Below are positions 31,613-43,682 of a DNA stretch of 64,000 bases, in pieces. The translations under genes were made by a program, and so were the position numbers. The first letter of the stretch is position 1, and each line of letters begins with the position of its first letter. Below the pieces are notes generated by a model, which was not told the origin of the DNA, did not search any database, and saw only the letters and a list, made by a program, of their open reading frames with translations. The stretch comes from Lutjanus erythropterus (taxonomy: Eukaryota > Chordata > Actinopteri > Lutjaniformes > Lutjanidae), in assembly GCA_020091685.1 (NCBI GenBank), contig CM034613.1, positions 23,980,856-24,044,855 of the forward strand, written 5' to 3'.

Positions 31613-33616
31613 AAATATCAGCTTGTGTGATGAGTAGCTGCCGGCCAAATGTTTTGCCCTTTATCAAATCTCTCCAGAGTCCTCCACTGTCTCCGTCCTC
31701 AGCAGGATGACATCAGCTGTACATCCTTTCTGTCTCCCTTTCTCTTGATTGGTTTTCTTTCTTTTCCTAACCCTCCACTAGACAAAACACGCACATGCAC
31801 ACGTCCCTGCGGCAGACGCTGTGACCTCACCACCAGCTGTCTTGGCAGAGACGGCGGCTCAAACCCCGTCGATGAATCAACGTCCCACAAATGTCACTGT
31901 GTAACCATGGCGACCCGATCACCCGCTCAACATCCTGCAATAATAATGTCACGTCCAAGAGCCAGGAAGATCTGCGCGGTGCAGTCAGGCGCTGCCGGGC
32001 TTCCTGGCGTTGGTGGCAGTTGTGCAGCTAAACAGTTAGTGATGATGACACCTGTCTTTTTTGTATTTAAACACAATTAATGCCATTTAACAAACCACCA
32101 ACAACACAGACAGTCAGTGTTTAAAAGTAGACATAACTAGCATGACTTGAACTCTTATGACTAGTCCATAGTCATCATAGGATGCTACTTGAAACATGAG
32201 ACCACTTTTTGTTTTCCATTTTGTTTGTTATGTCTAACCAAACCAAACTTTTACCTTAATGTACTTTCCTAAAGACTTTGGAAACTGTCTGAGCGGAAAA
32301 TTCAGATGCAAATTCGTCTGGTTCCTAAGCTAAAATCTGATGGATTAGGTTGCAAAAATACAAAATAGATATTTGGTTTTGGTTTATGCAGAATCTTAAG
32401 TTTTGTAAAACTTTCCTGATTAATCTGTGAGGGGAAGAAAAACAAGCAATATCAAGTTCTTGTGTTTTCCGAGTTTTAAAGCTGCTGAATTTGTAGAGAA
32501 ACAAATTGAACGTAATTTTACCACTTCAACAATGAATCAAATAACTACATTGGATATGAAAGCTCTTGTTTGCAGTGAGAAACTCTTAAATCTGTGGTTC
32601 CCCTGACCTCTACGGAGCCTTCTGAACTTCTTTTAGCTCTTTGTTTTGTTTTCTTCCAACCTGCATTCTCCACACGCTTCAACCATGTTTGTTTTTATCA
32701 AAAAAGCCCCAATAAATTCACTGTACACTTCCCACCCGGCACTGAACAGCAAAGTTAGCGACTAGCTCATGAACAAAGCACTAATAGAGCAGCACAGGGA
32801 AAGAGGGAAAAGAAGAGTGAATATTGGATGTTAAGTTAATCTGTCTGCCAGATGTAGAAATAGGCAACAGTTTGCTAACCTTTCCCCAAAATAATGTCAT
32901 AATATGAGTCCGTATTGTGTTTTCAGCTTGTTGCACTGCCCCCAAGTGGCCAAAAAATTAATTAATCCATCTTTAATCCATTGGGATATTAGAAAAAAAT
33001 GTGGATTAACATTTAGATTATCCCGTGATCCTCTGCAAGGCTCCAGGCATTTAATAAATCAATGATTTGATCTGTTGGCTGAGGCTCACACTGAGCAAGC
33101 GGGGCTTTGGGAGTTAATTGATTTCTTCACAGATCACATGTAATCAGCATTAATGACAAATTGTAAGTGAAGGAATTAACGCTCCGCAGTGAGAGTTTAG
33201 ATTTTTAGATCGCAATTAAACTACTAATGTTCATGTAGGAAAGGTTGAAGCCACAGAAGGAACAAAAAGCTGCTGTGTCTGAAGGAGAAGAACTGAAACC
33301 AGTTTAACAGTGAAGGTGACCTGTCCTGCTCCCCAAAATGATTTAAAGCCACATTCCAGTGTCTTTTGGAGTTTTTAAGATATTTCTGAGTCATTTCCTA
33401 ACAACGTTGATTAACCACGCTGTTCAGCAAATATATTCCGACAAATAACTTAATTTTCTGCCCAGGGTTAGAAAATTTAAGCCGTGCCTAAAATGGAGCA
33501 ATGACGTACAACTACAGTAGAAGCTGCAAGTCATGCATCATCTTTCAAGCTTCATAGGCGCACTGGGTGCACTGTCATGACTCTTTGTCACCCTTTACGC
33601 TTTGCATGATATTAAT

Positions 33617-33691
33617 CTGAGAGTAAAGCACTCTGAGGCAATTTGTGTTTTGTGATTTTGGCCTAATGATCTATAAATTAAATCTGATATG
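33617..33691 (+). repeat. Fish repeat 3' end, degenerate copy
   Basis: GAGTAAAGCACTCTGAGGCA is followed by ATTTGTGTTTTGTGATTTTG and a CTATAAATTAAAT end. It corresponds block for block to TGTAAAGCTCCCTGAGGCAA and TTGTGATTTGTGATG in the copy at 58127-58343. Confidence 0.6.
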
Positions 33692-34929
33692 ACTCACCAC
33701 GCTTGGGCAGTTGAGCTGCCACCACGGACCAGTTGCTCCTGCAGAAATGTAGCATTAGCTTATTGGTTGTGCATGAGGACATTGAACGTGCTCATATTTT
33801 TTTTGCGATCAGTTTACAATAATGAACGTGAGCGATATTCTCTCCCTTGTGGTTTAAAAACTTAAGTGTATGAACTACACCATGGGATACATCAGATACG
33901 TCAGAGAACGAGGACGGAAGTCTGCAAACGTGGTGTGAATAAAACTTTAATATATTACCTCGTCCAGGAACATGATTTCTGCCTCGTTGTTTCATCAGCT
34001 ACGGCAGTTTAAAAGTGAAGAAAATCAACTCCCATGATCCCACTCTGCTCCATGACATCATCAAACTACATCTTCTGTTATTGTTTTAATGTGACAGAGA
34101 CCTCTACTGGCAAAACTTATATATTGTACATTTAACATTGGCTGGAATACGGCTTTAAATGTAACTTTGTTGTTATTTCTTAATCATAGGGAGCAAAATT
34201 GCATTTTTGTCGCATTTCTGAACAGAAGGTGGCACAAAATGAAATGAAAAACTCATGATTGTCCTATTTTCTTTATTGTTTATTTTCTTTAGTGTTCAGC
34301 ATTCACACAGCCTCTCTCTTGATTGACAAAACTCTGCTAAATTAAACTGTGCTCCATTAAAACTAAAAAATAAATCTCACATTTATCTTAATAAGCTGGA
34401 AACAATTCTACTGTTCCTCAGTGTATCCAGTATCCACTTCAACTCAACAAGATACATGGAGACTGCAGATAAACCAGAGAGCAGGAAGGAGGGTGGGGGG
34501 GGGGACAAAAAAAAAAGCAGCCTGGATTCTCTCGGTTACCACGGCAACCAGCCTGCGTGTCACCACCCCATAATCAGGGCCATGCAGTGCGACGCATGCA
34601 TCGAGCCGGAGGGTCTGATAATCAATCACACTTCATCAATTGCCGTGACAACAGTGAGCAGACGCAGCTAGATGATGTTTGATAAGATTTTAAAGGGCGC
34701 TTCCACCCAAAATTAAAATAACGTTTTTTTGTTTTTTTTTCGTTGTTGCATGAAATTGAGTTTTATTTTGAAAGAGAGGAAATAGACACATGGGTGCAGA
34801 CAGGAGAGTATTGATTTATTAAAAGGATAGTTTGATTGATACCGCAGGCAGGGTCACCGCTTGTTATTAACACCAAACACACACAAAGTAACTTGGGAGT
34901 TGAGGGGCCAAACACGCTATTAGACCGAG

Positions 34930-34966
<37 letters not shown>

Positions 34967-35107
34967 ACTGATAGTCAATCACTCTGATAGATCAATATTG
35001 ATAATGCCTGCCTTTTCAACCCACCCAGGGATTATTGATCCAAACAGAATCCATAATTACATTCTGTTGATTGATACGCATTTAATATAAGACTAGTACA
35101 CAACACA

Positions 35108-35108
<1 letters not shown>

Positions 35109-35163
<55 letters not shown>

Positions 35164-35664
35164 ATTAGAAGATTGATAAACTCTAGGATCATTACACGCT
35201 CCTAGAAATAAAGGTACAAACTACAACCATAAAGAGTACTTTGCCCTGTCCCCATATGAGAACCCGTTTGGTTTTATCAAGGTTCTACTTAGAACCCTTC
35301 CATCCAGGTGGTGCTACCAAGAACCCTTTCACATTTCAAGGGTTTCATCTAGAACCCACCCAGGATGATCTATCAAGATCCCTTTTATATTTCACAGCTT
35401 TCAGCTGGAACACATCCAGGGGGTTCTACCAAGAACCTTTTTAAATTCCAGGGGTTTCAGTTAGAACTCACCCAGGGAGAGTTGCTTCTTCAGAAGCAAA
35501 TGGCTCTGCGTGGAACCTCTGCTTTTCAGGAAGAACCCTTTTGGAACCATTATTTCCAAGAGTGTATCTGAGGAAAGAGGGTTGAATGAATGGACAGCAG
35601 GGTGTGTGTGAAACAAACTGAGAATCATTGAAGAAGATATGTCTTATAAAGGGACAGATGGGAC

Positions 35665-35712
<48 letters not shown>

Positions 35713-35938
35713 CTTACAGAAGATACACTGTGACAGCAATAGGCATGAGGAAAAGAAAGGCACACACTTCATCTCATGCATTATTCACACACACACACAC
35801 ACACAGACACACACAGACACACACAGACACACACAGACATATGACCAGTGACCAGCTGCAGGTTTGACTGTAAATAGTTTGAGGCGGCTGCAGCCTCCAG
35901 TCCACTTTAATAACCCTGTGTGATCTCTGTAATGTGAA

Positions 35939-35994
<56 letters not shown>

Positions 35995-36082
35995 CAGCAG
36001 CAGCAATACTAGCCCTGTGTGGCTTCACTCTGCCTCCAAGGTAACCGAGGACAACAGCCTTGTCCACTAGTATAGATCTTAG

Positions 36083-36150
<68 letters not shown>
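35109..36150. repeat. Cluster of GT and CA tracts on opposite strands
   Basis: GT at 35109-35153, CA at 35666-35709, interrupted CA at 35788-35838, CA at 35942-35992 and GT at 36085-36150 (66 bp). A further CA tract lies just outside at 34932-34964. CA and GT runs in one strand are complementary and could pair. Confidence 0.95.
35193..35566. mobile_element. Non-autonomous DNA element with 24-bp TIRs and internal tandem units
   Basis: The left end TACACGCTCCTAGAAATAAA and the reverse complement of the right end (TACACTCTTGGAAATAATGG) are imperfect inverted repeats. The element is bracketed by TA dinucleotides that may be the target duplication. Inside, units beginning AGAACCC or a close variant occur at 35291, 35351, 35407 and 35463 (spacing 60, 56, 56), each containing a TTCTACCAAGAACC-type phrase. 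It belongs to the well-known fish family whose ends read CTCTTAGAAATAAAGG. The open frame across it is not a gene. Confidence 0.8.
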
Positions 36151-36151
<1 letters not shown>

Positions 36152-36344
36152 GCAAATGCTGAATCCATCAGAACAGGCTGCCTGCAGAGGTAAAAACACA
36201 CACACACAAATGTTCTGCACGTTAATAACGCTCAAAGACTTGTTCAAAAATACAGATATAATCCCTGAACATCACTGAAACATTAGTCATGTTTCCATCC
36301 AAATGTTTCGCAAATTTTAACCGAATTTCGAGTAAATCGGAAAA

Positions 36345-36500
36345 AGAAAATGCGAGTGAATGTTTGTTTCCATACACTGACATTACACAATTATTAGGAG
36401 TTTGCAGTGAACGTTTTTCTGTTGAAAAGGCATTTAATTTCATAAGTGAAAACCAGCAAAAGAAAATGCGAGTGAATGCTTGTTTCCATCCTCCAACATT
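36345..36500. repeat. 116-bp tandem duplication
   Basis: AGAAAATGCGAGTGAATG followed by TTGTTTCCAT occurs at 36345 and again at 36461, and the sequence after each (ACATTA, AATTA, AGAGTT-like) continues to match imperfectly. Confidence 0.75.
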
Positions 36501-37451
36501 ATGAAATTACTCAGAGTTCCCAAATTTTTTTTTCACAGATTATTTTAAGATATTGATTGAATTGTTGTTGTTTTGCAGCAGTAACATTTTTCATCCTCTT
36601 CCACCGCTACAAACTTTTCGCTTTGGACCCTCACTAAGACACTATATCCATATATGCATGTATATACATGTTTTTTTTGTCTATAATTTATTAAAGATCA
36701 AAGGCAGCTTGTTCCAGGGAGAATAAAAACACACTCTGTTCTGAGTGTTCTTTGTAACCTTAACAAAGAGGCTCAGGATTACAACAGTTCTAACAAAATA
36801 GGATTTGTTTGTAAACCTGTGGGTGGTTCGGAGCTCAAACTCAAAATATGAAAGTGCACAGAGCCTTGTGTTCTTTTCAGTACCCACAACAAAATAACAA
36901 AACATTGAGATGGTTCATTGAGACGTACATGTATGACGTTCGCGTGGGGGACTGCTGTGATTGGTGGAACTCGTGGGAAGCTCCGATGATTGATCAAATT
37001 TGCGGAAAGGCGGCGATGATTGGACAAAGCCGCACAGAATTCACAGAGACTGATTAAATTTAATTGATACAGTTGCAAATTCCTGGTCAAGAAGCCTGAA
37101 CAGCTGGTGGAGAAATGTTTCCGTTATTGGTACCAATCAATAACCAAATCATGTGTCATGGTCATTTTGTTTCTAAGGGGTGATAAAAATCTGATTTACA
37201 GAATAATTTGGCTCGGCCGCTCATCACACATTCACACACAGACACACACTGACAAACACACACACACATATATCAGTACATATATAAGATATCATTCAGG
37301 TTCCCCTCTCACCTTCTAAAGGGATTTTGAGCTTTAAAAATAAAAACCTGTCCTTGTTTTTCTTTGTTTTTTTTGGGATTTCCACATGGATGAATGTATG
37401 ACTGTGTTATTTTTCTAGAACCGGACGGCTAGCGCACGTTGTTGACTCTTT

Positions 37452-37457
37452 AATAAA
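37452..37457 (+). terminator. Candidate poly-A signal (AATAAA) with GU-rich downstream element
   Basis: TAATAAAGG is followed about 20-30 bases later by GGCTGTGGTCGGACTCTTTT, the classic arrangement of hexamer, cleavage site and GU/U-rich element. It could be the distal end of an 8-kb trpc5 3' UTR, or the 3' end of an unrecognised transcript or retro-element. Confidence 0.4.
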
Positions 37458-40400
37458 GGCATCCTTAGAAAACTGGGCTGTGGTCGGACTCTTTTATTTG
37501 ACTTCCATCGTTCCTTGTCTCTGGTATAAAAACATCATGATCTGTAATTTCAGTCTTCTATTTTTTTTTTCATTATTTAAAATTCAGCTTCGACAACCAT
37601 TGATTTCACGGGTATTTGATTATTGATCCTGTAACAAAACAGATTGGTAGCAGCTGTGTCTCGTCTCCACATTCTCTGGGCTTTACACGAATCTTAGAAA
37701 TATAAAATATAATTTGCCAAATAGAAACTCCAGTTATCTGTTATTGTGCCAGCCAACTTCTTTTCCGTGCTGTCAGTTAAAAGAAGTCTCTCTTTACTTT
37801 TCCAGCAGTTTATGTCAAAAGTTATTCTTTAATTTACTGCAGACGAGCATATTGTTGTTTATCTGGAAGGGTTGACCACAGAATTAAAAGAGGAGGCCTT
37901 CAAAGACCTAAAAAGTTTGCTGGACTGGTCCTAACCAATTTTATTTATTACAGGGCAAGTTTACTCTGGATTGAAAGAGACCTGGCTAGTTTGGAGTGTG
38001 AGCCTCAAAGGGTATGAAATCTGTTTCCAATTTATGTGGTTGGCAAGTTTTGGATCGTTTGCACAGCTCTCCCAATTATTTGATTTGTCAAAAAAAAAAA
38101 GCTTCCTTAAAGACAAAGTTAATGTAGTCTTAGCATTTACCTCCCTCATTGCTAGACGTCTCCTTCGTCTAACTTCATTGCACTTTATTGTAAATATTCC
38201 TGCTGCAGTCCTCGCTTAGACGCTTCAAAGGACAGTCGTCCCTGTGAGGATTTGGACCTCACAAATGGACAAAAGGGGATAGCTGAGAGAAAGGAGGGAT
38301 GTGTTCTTTTTATAATTATAATTATTTGAATAATGCACCTGTCCTGCGCTTTCCAGAACGACTGAACAAATAAATGGTGGCTTTAATGGGAAACCAGTAA
38401 AAATTGTTATGTGCTGTGGCGCTCGTGAAACTTGATTTTACACGAGATGAGGAAGAAGTCGTGGTGAGTTCAGGTGGTGTCATTGATCCTGTTCTTTTAA
38501 CTTATACAAACACTATAGCGTACATGTAATTGATATGAAGTCACAGAGATGGACGAAGCTGCTCTGCTGTTTTTCGTTTTGAGTTTTTGAAATGAACCCT
38601 TGTTGACCTTCAGAGGTGAACTGTGGCTTGTTGCAGCGCCCTCCGTTGCTCCCATCATTTGAAAGAACCGTCCCTGAATTCCCCGACGCGTGTTACAACC
38701 CGAACACCTGCTCCGAGTCTTTTAAGAGCGGCTGTAAATTCAAATTTCCGTTGACTCCCAACAGGAGCACTTTGCTTTGTCTGTTCCAGCTCTGCAGCTC
38801 CGCGGGTTATTTTTAGACACGTTTTGAGACGAGGACTCACTCTGAGATGCCTGACTGTCTCCTCTGACAGAGCGAGCGAGCGAGCGCAGCCACTTGTAAG
38901 AAACCTGCTCACCATAAAACTGTGAGAATGCGGTTTCTAATGCCAAATATAGGCTGGATCCATGGAAATCAGGTCAAGTGCAGTGAATTTTCTTATGTAA
39001 GCAGTGGGAGGTTTGCACATACTGTGCTGTGAAACTGTTTTTTTACTTATGATAATGTATATGCACTAAAGTTACACCACATAGCCTTTTGGTCTGGGGC
39101 TGTTTTTCAGGGTAGGTCTCCTAAGTACCAGTTAACAGAAATTTTAATGCTACAGCGTACTGTATTTCCTCAAATAAAAAACAGTGGTCAAATTTGAATA
39201 ACCTCTGTGTCACTGGGTCCTTCCTGCTAAAATAAAGGATGAATCAAAATTAAAAAAACAAAAAATAAAGGCTAGGTCTCAAATAATGGCCAGGGGTGTG
39301 TGTGGTTGCAAATTTTTAAAAATAATGGCTGAAATAAAATGCCACAAGCACTCAGTCCGATTGTAGTTATGTACAACATGTCTTGTATTTTTTTTATATT
39401 TGTATGTTTGCATCTATATTTTTATATTCCTATATTCTATATTTCTATATGTCTATGTTCACATCTTGGACTGTGAGAAACAAAGTTTAGTTCCAGAAAA
39501 CTCTGTATGTGAAATTGACAAATAACCAACTTGAACTTTAGCTTGAGCCAGTCAGAAATGTTCAAAGCTGAACGCTCCATCCTCAAAGCTTCTTTACTTT
39601 CAGACAGTTCTACCTGCTGAGCAGGAACCTTTTGGAGGGTAAAATAATGTTCTCAGAACTTAAGTTAGATCCTGGTCCCTGCGGTGGAAACGGACCGAGT
39701 TCCTCCAAAGCTTCCTCATTCCTGGGGAAAGTTCCTGTGGTAGAAATGATGGCTAAAGATAAATAATTTCCATCACATTTTCCACATCGATTTCCACAGT
39801 TCAAGGTTTGACTGGTGCTTTTTTTAATTACGTCGCCTTGTTGCACCATCTTCTTATGCAGTGGTTTAATGGCACCCAAATGTAGAATCAGCACCACCAA
39901 GTGTTTATCTTCGTGCAGCTGGTTTAACTGTAGCCGAGGGAAACACACACTATAAGATTTTAGTTTGCCATTTTTTTGTAAATTCTGTTTGCACTACATT
40001 TGGATGGAAAGTTGGCCACTGAAAACTGCAAAACCTGAATGGAAAGTTTGTGTAAAAGTAAGAAAATATGTAATAAATCAGTGATCACCAGACTGATGCA
40101 GACTTTTTTGGGGGTTATGTAAAAACCCAATTGTGACCAGAGAAGTGGAGGAGGCAGATTTTCAATACTTTTCAAGTTTTTGTTGAAAAATTGTTTTGTT
40201 TGAATACAAAGCCTCTAATCCCACTTCCCTCCATTCTCTCTCTTGTCTGGGATGCTTTTAGTGATAAGGTCGGTTTCAGTGTTTCAGTTTAGTGTTTGTG
40301 TACATGCATATTGGTTTAAACTGTTAAAAGCTGCCTCTTTTCATACTGTATGCGTCGAAAGCGGGAGAGCTTTTCAACGGCCTGCTATATAATCTGAATG

Positions 40401-42720
40401 TATTATTATTTTATTCAAGGAACAGCTGAAAAGGAGAGCAAGGGAGAGCGAGATATAGAGAGATGAGAGTTTTTTAACAAAGCCCTCGCTTGCCCGTTGT
40501 GTGGGCTGCACTGCTGAATAAAAACCGGCTTTCATCTCTCCCTCTCTCTCTACATCAACCTCCCCTCCACCAACTCAGTGTCAAGTTCTGCTATGAGACA
40601 CACAGTGATCTGCGTGTGTGTGTGTGTGTGCGCGCTGTGGAATGAGAAGCTGGCTGTCCTTTTGGCAGGCAGCAGTATACTGAAGCACCTCTCAGAAAAA
40701 CTGGACTATTATTGAACTACTGAGAAACACTCTTATCTTAACTGTGAAACACATTGCTTTATTCTCTCTCTCTCTCTCTCTCTTTCTCTCACTCTCTCTC
40801 TCTCTCACACACACACATAAATGCAGTCAAAAACATTCGAGCACAAAGACTCACAATTTTAAGATACATGAGCACAAAGGCACATATGTTACTGTTCTAC
40901 AGAGAATAATCTGTAAAAGTCCTGCAGGAGAGTTGAGGACCATGTGTGACGGAGTTCCTCAGGGATCATATCCAGGTCCTTTGTCGTTGACGAAGAACTG
41001 CCAAAAATCCTACAGTACCTTTGACTTTTCCCGGATATTTAATTTAGGATTGAATGAGTTACTTACACTAGTCAGTATATTACCTACAGTAGATGGCAGT
41101 CGGCACGCCCCCCAGTCTGGAGAGGCAGCAGGAGTACTGGTATAGGAAGCTAAGCAATGCACTGCTGTGGACAGGGTCAGCAAGAAAACATATTTTAGCC
41201 ACTTAAAAAAGGACCACTTATAAAAAGTCAAGATCAGTATAAGTGTAAGCTATATAGAGAATATTTTTAGAGCTTTACTTTGCCATCTGACAGCCTTTTC
41301 TGATGACAAACCCCCATTTTATGAACCAAAAAGCATTCCCACCAAATCAGCCAAACTCCACTGGCGAAATCAGTCATTTTGCTTAGCCTCCAACACTGCT
41401 GTATACAACTGGGCTTCAAATAATACTCCTTTAAAAAGAATGCACATGCTTTATTTGATAAAGAGAGTTTGAAATTGACCCTCTCAATTAGATTGATTTA
41501 TGGAGTGGAATTCATTAATTAGCAGCCAATCAGAGTTCCCCCCCTGAGGAGCCGTAGGTTCATGACACTGGCAGTGGTGAATGAAGCAGTCAAGGCTGCC
41601 ATGACAGCGGAAAGACAAAACAGGTAAGGCATCATCTAGGGATGGTTGACCGGGAAATCTGCCAACAAATCCCAGAGAAATCATTAAAAAATAACTGAGA
41701 GGTCTGATTAAAAAATTATAATCGCAGTCATGATGAGCTTGTTCAGATTGTCGTTTAATTAGAGGTAATTTAGGATCATGTCCTAGACAAAAAGACCATG
41801 AAATTTATTTATTGTGTTTTTACCATGATCAAAATGGAAACAACAGCAATTAAAGTCATAAATTAATTGTTTCATTGATATTTCAGCATTAATTTACACC
41901 TTTCCCATTGTATCATGTAACATCAAGCAGTGGGCTAATGTTAGCTAGGAAGTGGTTGAATGCTAATGTTAGCTGTTGGCAAACAGTAGCTAATGGGTTA
42001 TTGACTATGTTGTTTTAGCTAAAAATATGGCCCTCCCTTCAGTTATTGATCAACTGGGAGTCGGTGACATGTGAACATGTTATCAGATTTTGTACATTTA
42101 TACAACTTTCAACCTTGATCACAGAAGTACGATATTATCCTTTTGATAACAACACTTGAACTCCCTACACGTCAGAGTGTGACGTCAGAGGGAAATGGCC
42201 GTCGTATGAATATGGTGAATTAGGTGTCAAAGCATTTGTAGCATTGTTGCTATGGTTACTCGCAGTCTATCCAATTTTACCTGTATACCACTTTAAAAAG
42301 ACCGGATACTTGAGTTGTTTCTGCTTTAATTACTGTTTATTGTTTGTTATGGTCTTTTAAGGAACAGAATTATTGCATAATTTCATTGCTTTGTTCAGTG
42401 TGTAAGGTGACTAATTTATTAAATAATTAATGATTCATGTCATTGTTGAATGTAACAACTCTCTTGTATTTTACACATCTATGTGGTGTGGCTTCTTTTT
42501 CTGTTTTTCACACACATATAAACACTCACACTCACACACACCTCTCTGTAAGTGGTGTGCAGCTGGTCAAAGGCTATTGGCTGAATAATCATGTCCAGTG
42601 ATCCCAATCCAATCAAATGTCAGCAGCAGCGTCATCGTTGGCAACAAAGCAGCCTTGACATATCACAATTCTGGTAACTGTACGTGTCTCAGCTGAACAG
42701 AGGGGTCATGCTGACACAGC

Positions 42721-42723
<3 letters not shown>

Positions 42724-42792
<69 letters not shown>
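42724..42792 (+). repeat. (CA)n microsatellite
   Basis: A 69-bp uninterrupted tract. Confidence 0.97.
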
Positions 42793-42796
<4 letters not shown>

Positions 42797-43367
42797 GTAT
42801 CAAATCAATGTTGTGTAACCAGTGTTAAGTCACTGTGTGTTAGGTGTGTGCATGGCTCCCTCTGTTGGATGAAACTGAAAATTGCAAAACAATCAGTGAC
42901 ACTGAAGTCGAAGATAGTTTACAGGCGAGATGAATCACTCATTAGCAAAGAGCTTGACACTTCTGGTCTGCTGCAAGTTTCAGGTTGTGGAAAAAATCGC
43001 AGACATCACACAATATAACATGTTCATAAAATAATGCAATCTTTGTACATAAAGTCAAATATAAATTCAAAAACATATTTCCATAATTTTACTTACAGGA
43101 TGGGTTACAGTTTATATTTACATCATCAGTGAGTGGCGGGGCAAATCAGTAAAATGTGAAAAGAAACCTCTCTAATCTTTTTAATAATTAAGTATTTGTG
43201 AGGAAATTACCAAACTTTTATCTGAGGAATATTTTTTAGCAAAATTACTCTTGTATGTTTGTAGTAAAAATGAATTAGAAGTTCACTTCCTGTTTGGCTG
43301 TATGAAAATATGCACAGAGTGACACCTCTTGATCTTTTTTTAATCTCTGTGGCCCTCCTCTGCTTCT

Positions 43368-43444
43368 GATTGGTCCAGCTGCTGCCACTTCTACCTCTCT
43401 GATTGGCCCGGAGCTCAGCGTGCGCCGCGCCCAAAGCGGAAGTG
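43368..43444 (+). promoter_or_regulatory. cnpy3: Probable cnpy3 core promoter (two inverted CCAAT boxes and an ETS site)
   Basis: Two GATTGG elements (inverted CCAAT boxes, NF-Y type) lie at 43368 and 43401, 33 bases apart. They are followed by GCGGAAGTG (43436-43444), an ETS/GABP consensus often found at the start site of TATA-less housekeeping promoters. The surrounding 100 bases are the GC- and CpG-richest near the gene. The first coding exon begins 133 bases downstream of the ETS site. The start site itself is inferred. Confidence 0.65.
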
Positions 43445-43469
43445 ATTACTTTCAGATTTTGCAGCTGTG

Positions 43470-43526
43470 ATGAACCACAGAAGGATGTGGAGACCGATAT
43501 TTAACGGTCCTCTGCGGGGTTTGTAA
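43470..43526 (+). other. Upstream ORF in the cnpy3 leader (18 codons)
   Basis: An ATG at 43470 opens an 18-codon frame (MNHRRMWRPIFNGPLRGL) ending at TAA 43524-43526, 50 bases before the cnpy3 start. If transcription begins at the ETS site this uORF is in the leader and could reduce translation of cnpy3. It is not in frame with the main ORF. Confidence 0.4.
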
Positions 43527-43576
43527 GCACAAAGCCACTTTTATAAGTAGATAAAGAGTCAGACGGAGCCGACGAG

Positions 43577-43682
43577 ATGATTTTAGCGGGATACTTGTCG
43601 TTTTTATGGATAATTTCGTCGGTGGGAGCCGCTAAGAACGGAGGAGACGATGAATGGGTTCATCTTCCTAACAAATGTGAAG
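43577..43682 (+). CDS. cnpy3: cnpy3 exon 1 (signal peptide and first CxxC cysteine)
   Basis: Start ATG at 43577 has a purine at -3 (GACGAGATGA), and no in-frame upstream ATG extends the ORF. The exon encodes 35 codons plus one base, with donor gtaaca at 43683. Residues 1-19 (MILAGYLSFLWIISSVGAA) form a hydrophobic signal peptide for ER entry, with likely cleavage after an Ala near residue 18-19. The mature N-terminus is acidic, and the WVHLPNKCE motif matches human CNPY3 (WVRLPSKCE). The first of the six conserved saposin-fold cysteines is C34. Confidence 0.92.

Larger units (their letters stand above)
31146..43367. other. trpc5-cnpy3 spacer
   Basis: No gene is recognised in these 12 kb. The spacer contains a 51-bp CA tract (31559-31609), a relic of a widespread fish repeat 3' end (33617-33691) and an inverted-repeat element (35193-35566). 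It also holds GT/CA tracts crowded at 34932-36150, a 116-bp tandem duplication (36345-36500), repeat debris at 39160-39950 and a 69-bp CA tract (42724-42792). Confidence 0.75.

Noticed and set aside
31649-32080. 143-codon plus-strand frame downstream of trpc5
   Set aside because: No recognisable motif, and it lies in UTR or spacer next to a CA tract. Chance ORF.
35241-35571. Overlapping ORFs with repeated LEPF/NPF-like peptides
   Set aside because: The periodic peptide comes from the internal units of the TIR element at 35193-35566.
34932-36150. Regularly spaced repeats resembling a CRISPR array
   Set aside because: They are dinucleotide tracts without unique spacers of constant length, in a vertebrate genome.
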